Source: Sphingomonas albertensis
GTDB taxonomy: Bacteria > Pseudomonadota > Alphaproteobacteria > Sphingomonadales > Sphingomonadaceae
DNA length: 64,000 nucleotides
Direction of reading: 5' to 3'
Assembly: GCF_014358075.1 (NCBI RefSeq)
Contig: NZ_JACONT010000008.1
Location: forward strand, 61,765 to 125,764
Shown here: one piece after another, positions 62,223 through 64,000 of the stretch
Layout: each line of letters starts with the position of its first letter
Position numbering within the stretch: position 1 is the first letter of the stretch
The notes under the pieces: generated by a model
Databases searched by the model: none
The model's input: only the letters and a program-made list of their open reading frames with translations
Told to the model about the DNA's origin: nothing
Position numbers and translations under genes: made by a program

Positions 62223-63818
62223 GTGACCTACCAGACTCACATCGCCCAGTTGACCAACCTCATCGCCGACCGGAACGGCACCTGGGACGCGATCTCGCCC
62301 GAATCGGTCGCGCGGATGCGGCTCCAGAACCGCTTCGCAACCGGGCTCGACATCGCCCGCTACACCGCCGCGATCATGCGCAAGGACATGGCCGCCTATG
62401 ACGCGGACCCGGCGAATTACACCCAGTCGCTCGGCTGCTGGCACGGCTTCATCGCCCAACAAAAAATGATCAGCATCAAGAAGCATTTCGGCACCACCGA
62501 CCGGCGGTATCTGTACCTGTCCGGCTGGATGGTCGCGGCGATGCGCAGCGAGTTCGGCCCCCTGCCCGACCAGTCGATGCACGAGAAGACCAGCGTCCCC
62601 GCGCTGATCGAGGAACTCTATACCTTCCTGCGCCAGGCCGACGCGCGCGAACTCGGCATGATGTTCCGCGAGGTCGACGCCGCCCGCGCCGCCGGCAACG
62701 CGATCGAGGAACAGCGCCTGCTCAACGCGATCGAAAACCATCAGACGCACGTCGTGCCGATCATCGCCGACATCGACGCCGGCTTCGGTAATGCCGAGGC
62801 GACGTACCTGCTCGCGCGGAAGATGATCGAGGCGGGCGCCTGTGCGCTCCAGATCGAGAACCAGGTCAGCGACGAGAAGCAGTGCGGCCACCAGGACGGC
62901 AAGGTCACCGTGCCGCACGAGGACTTCCTCGCGAAGGTCCGCGCCTGCCGCTACGCGTTCCTCGAACTCGGCGTCGAGGACGGCATCATCGTCACGCGCA
63001 CCGACTCGCTCGGCGCCGGCCTCACCAAGCAGATCGCGGTCAGCAAGGAAGCCGGCGATCTCGGCGACCAGTATAACTCGTACCTCGATTGCGAGGAGAT
63101 CGATCCCACGACCGCGCGCAACGGCGACGTCATCCTCAATCGCGACGGCAAGCTGCTCCGCCCGAAACGCCTGCCCTCCAACCTGTTCCAGTTCCGCGCC
63201 GGCACCGGCGAGGATCGCTGCGTGATGGATTGCATCGCCAGTTTGCAGAACGGCGCCGACCTGCTCTGGATCGAGACCGAGAAGCCGCACATCGAGCAGA
63301 TCGCGGGCATGGTCGACCGCATCCGCGAGGTCGTTCCAAACGCCAAGCTCGTCTACAACAACTCTCCGAGCTTCAACTGGACGCTGAACTTCCGTCAGCA
63401 GGTGTTCGACGCCTGGTCCGAAGAGGGCAAGGACGTCTCGGCCTATGATCGCGCGCGCCTGATGAGCGTCGATTATGATGGCACCGCGCTGGCCGACGAA
63501 GCCGACGAACGGATCCGCACCTTCCAGGCGGATTCTGCCAAGCGCGCGGGGATTTTCCACCACCTGATCACGCTGCCGACCTATCACACGGCCGCGCTCT
63601 CGACGGACAATCTCGCCAAGGAGTATTTCGGCGACGCCGGCATGCTCGGCTATGTGAAGGGCGTCCAGCGCAAGGAAATCCGCGAGGGCATCGCCTGCGT
63701 GAAGCACCAGAACATGTCCGGCTCGGACCTGGGCGACGACCACAAGGAGTATTTCGCGGGCGAGGCTGCGCTGAAGGCCGGCGGCGCGCACAACACGATG
63801 AACCAATTCGCGGCGTGA
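62223..63818 (+). CDS. aceA: isocitrate lyase
   Basis: A 531-residue enzyme cleaving isocitrate to glyoxylate and succinate, first step of the glyoxylate shunt, needed for growth on acetate or fatty acids. Signatures: LYLSGWMVAAM, IADIDAGFGNAEATYLLARKMIEAGA, the active-site loop read here as EKQCGHQDGKV (KQCGH rather than KKCGH), TRTDSLGAG and YNNSPSFNWTLNF, ending with SGSDLGDDHKEYF. The length and KQCGH loop are those of the longer alphaproteobacterial type. GTG 62223 starts at the conserved N-terminus. It would let the cell reuse acetate made by phosphoketolase and acetate kinase. Confidence 0.94.
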   Translation: MTYQTHIAQLTNLIADRNGTWDAISPESVARMRLQNRFATGLDIARYTAAIMRKDMAAYDADPANYTQSLGCWHGFIAQQKMISIKKHFGTTDRRYLYLSGWMVAAMRSEFGPLPDQSMHEKTSVPALIEELYTFLRQADARELGMMFREVDAARAAGNAIEEQRLLNAIENHQTHVVPIIADIDAGFGNAEATYLLARKMIEAGACALQIENQVSDEKQCGHQDGKVTVPHEDFLAKVRACRYAFLELGVEDGIIVTRTDSLGAGLTKQIAVSKEAGDLGDQYNSYLDCEEIDPTTARNGDVILNRDGKLLRPKRLPSNLFQFRAGTGEDRCVMDCIASLQNGADLLWIETEKPHIEQIAGMVDRIREVVPNAKLVYNNSPSFNWTLNFRQQVFDAWSEEGKDVSAYDRARLMSVDYDGTALADEADERIRTFQADSAKRAGIFHHLITLPTYHTAALSTDNLAKEYFGDAGMLGYVKGVQRKEIREGIACVKHQNMSGSDLGDDHKEYFAGEAALKAGGAHNTMNQFAA

Positions 63819-63826
63819 TGCCCAAG

Positions 63827-63844
63827 CCGGAGCGAAAGCTCCGG
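63827..63844 (+). terminator. hairpin after isocitrate lyase
   Basis: CCGGAGC-GAAA-GCTCCGG, a perfect 7-bp stem with a GAAA tetraloop, 8 nt past the stop. No T-tract follows, so it may stabilise mRNA or need Rho. Confidence 0.65.
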
Positions 63845-63897
63845 CGCGGATCCCGCATCACGCCCGGCCGGCGGGGCCCGCGGCCCCGTCCGACTTA

Positions 63898-63940
63898 GCC
63901 TGTCCTGAGCGCCTGCCTTCGCAGGCAGTCGAAGGGCGGC
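63898..63940. repeat. intergenic hairpin repeat, family R5
   Basis: GTCCTGAGC, then hairpin GCCTGCCTTCGCAGGC, then AGTCGAAGGGC. Only one copy is in the window. The flanks GTCCTGAGC...GTCGAAGGGC are, from memory, widespread in Sphingomonas genomes. No gene is visible from here to the window end. Confidence 0.55.
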
Positions 63941-64000
63941 TTAGCCGCGGCGCCCCTCAAGAACACCCCCCGTCACCCCGGACAACGATCCTCTTCGGCC

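Overview
The window is high-GC, gene-dense chromosomal DNA from an alphaproteobacterium, most likely Sphingomonas or a close relative. Support comes from a TonB-dependent receptor with a GH92 enzyme, the xylXABCD-type oxidative xylose pathway, a tctDE-like regulator pair, many soluble PAS kinases, frequent 1-13 nt gene overlaps, and several families of short GC-rich intergenic hairpin repeats. No rRNA, tRNA, CRISPR array, transposase or phage gene was seen.

Layout. 1-2.7 kb: an L,D-transpeptidase, a prolyl-4-hydroxylase-like oxygenase, a small membrane protein and a small secreted HExxH protein. 2.7-11.2 kb: a glycan-use locus (ROK regulator, TonB receptor, YdcF-like protein, GH92 alpha-mannosidase, GPH-type sugar carrier) with a palindromic operator between the divergent regulator and receptor. 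11.2-14.6 kb: an arsenic operon arsR-arsC-arsB-ynfA-arsH on the minus strand, every junction from arsC to arsH overlapping. 14.7-22.5 kb: a spermidine-synthase-like protein, then a tctDE-like two-component pair divergent from a solute-binding protein, an OprP-like porin, a CitMHS carrier and a hydrolase, probably for tricarboxylate uptake.

22.5-38.2 kb looks like a low-oxygen survival island built around fixL-fixJ. It holds a GNAT acetyltransferase, an L,D-transpeptidase with a P-type ATPase, a BON protein with a VIT-type iron/manganese carrier, a tandem universal stress protein, FixL (haem-binding histidine present), FixJ, a degenerate receiver protein, a small unknown gene, and a quinone reductase-alcohol dehydrogenase-phosphoketolase-acetate kinase operon. 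I found the same 14-bp motif, TRCGTRNTTYCCGA, upstream of six transcription units here, always pointing towards the gene and 55-113 nt before its start codon. I propose it as the binding site of this FixJ-like regulator; this is the most interesting signal in the window.

38.2-45.3 kb carries signalling and envelope genes: a GGDEF/EAL protein convergent with an RpfF-type DSF synthase, a GlsB-like protein, a PAS-LuxR regulator and a ClC channel. 45.5-58.5 kb is a complete Weimberg xylose locus: xylX, xylB-like dehydrogenase, lactonase, xylose carrier, aldose epimerase, xylD, LacI-type XylR, a GH3 glycosidase and xylA, with XylR-like operators before xylX, xylD and the GH3 gene. Xylosides would be cleaved by GH3 and xylose oxidised via xylonate and 2-keto-3-deoxyxylonate to 2-oxoglutarate. 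58.8-64 kb: a hybrid kinase fused to an N-terminal ribbon-helix-helix domain, then isocitrate lyase.
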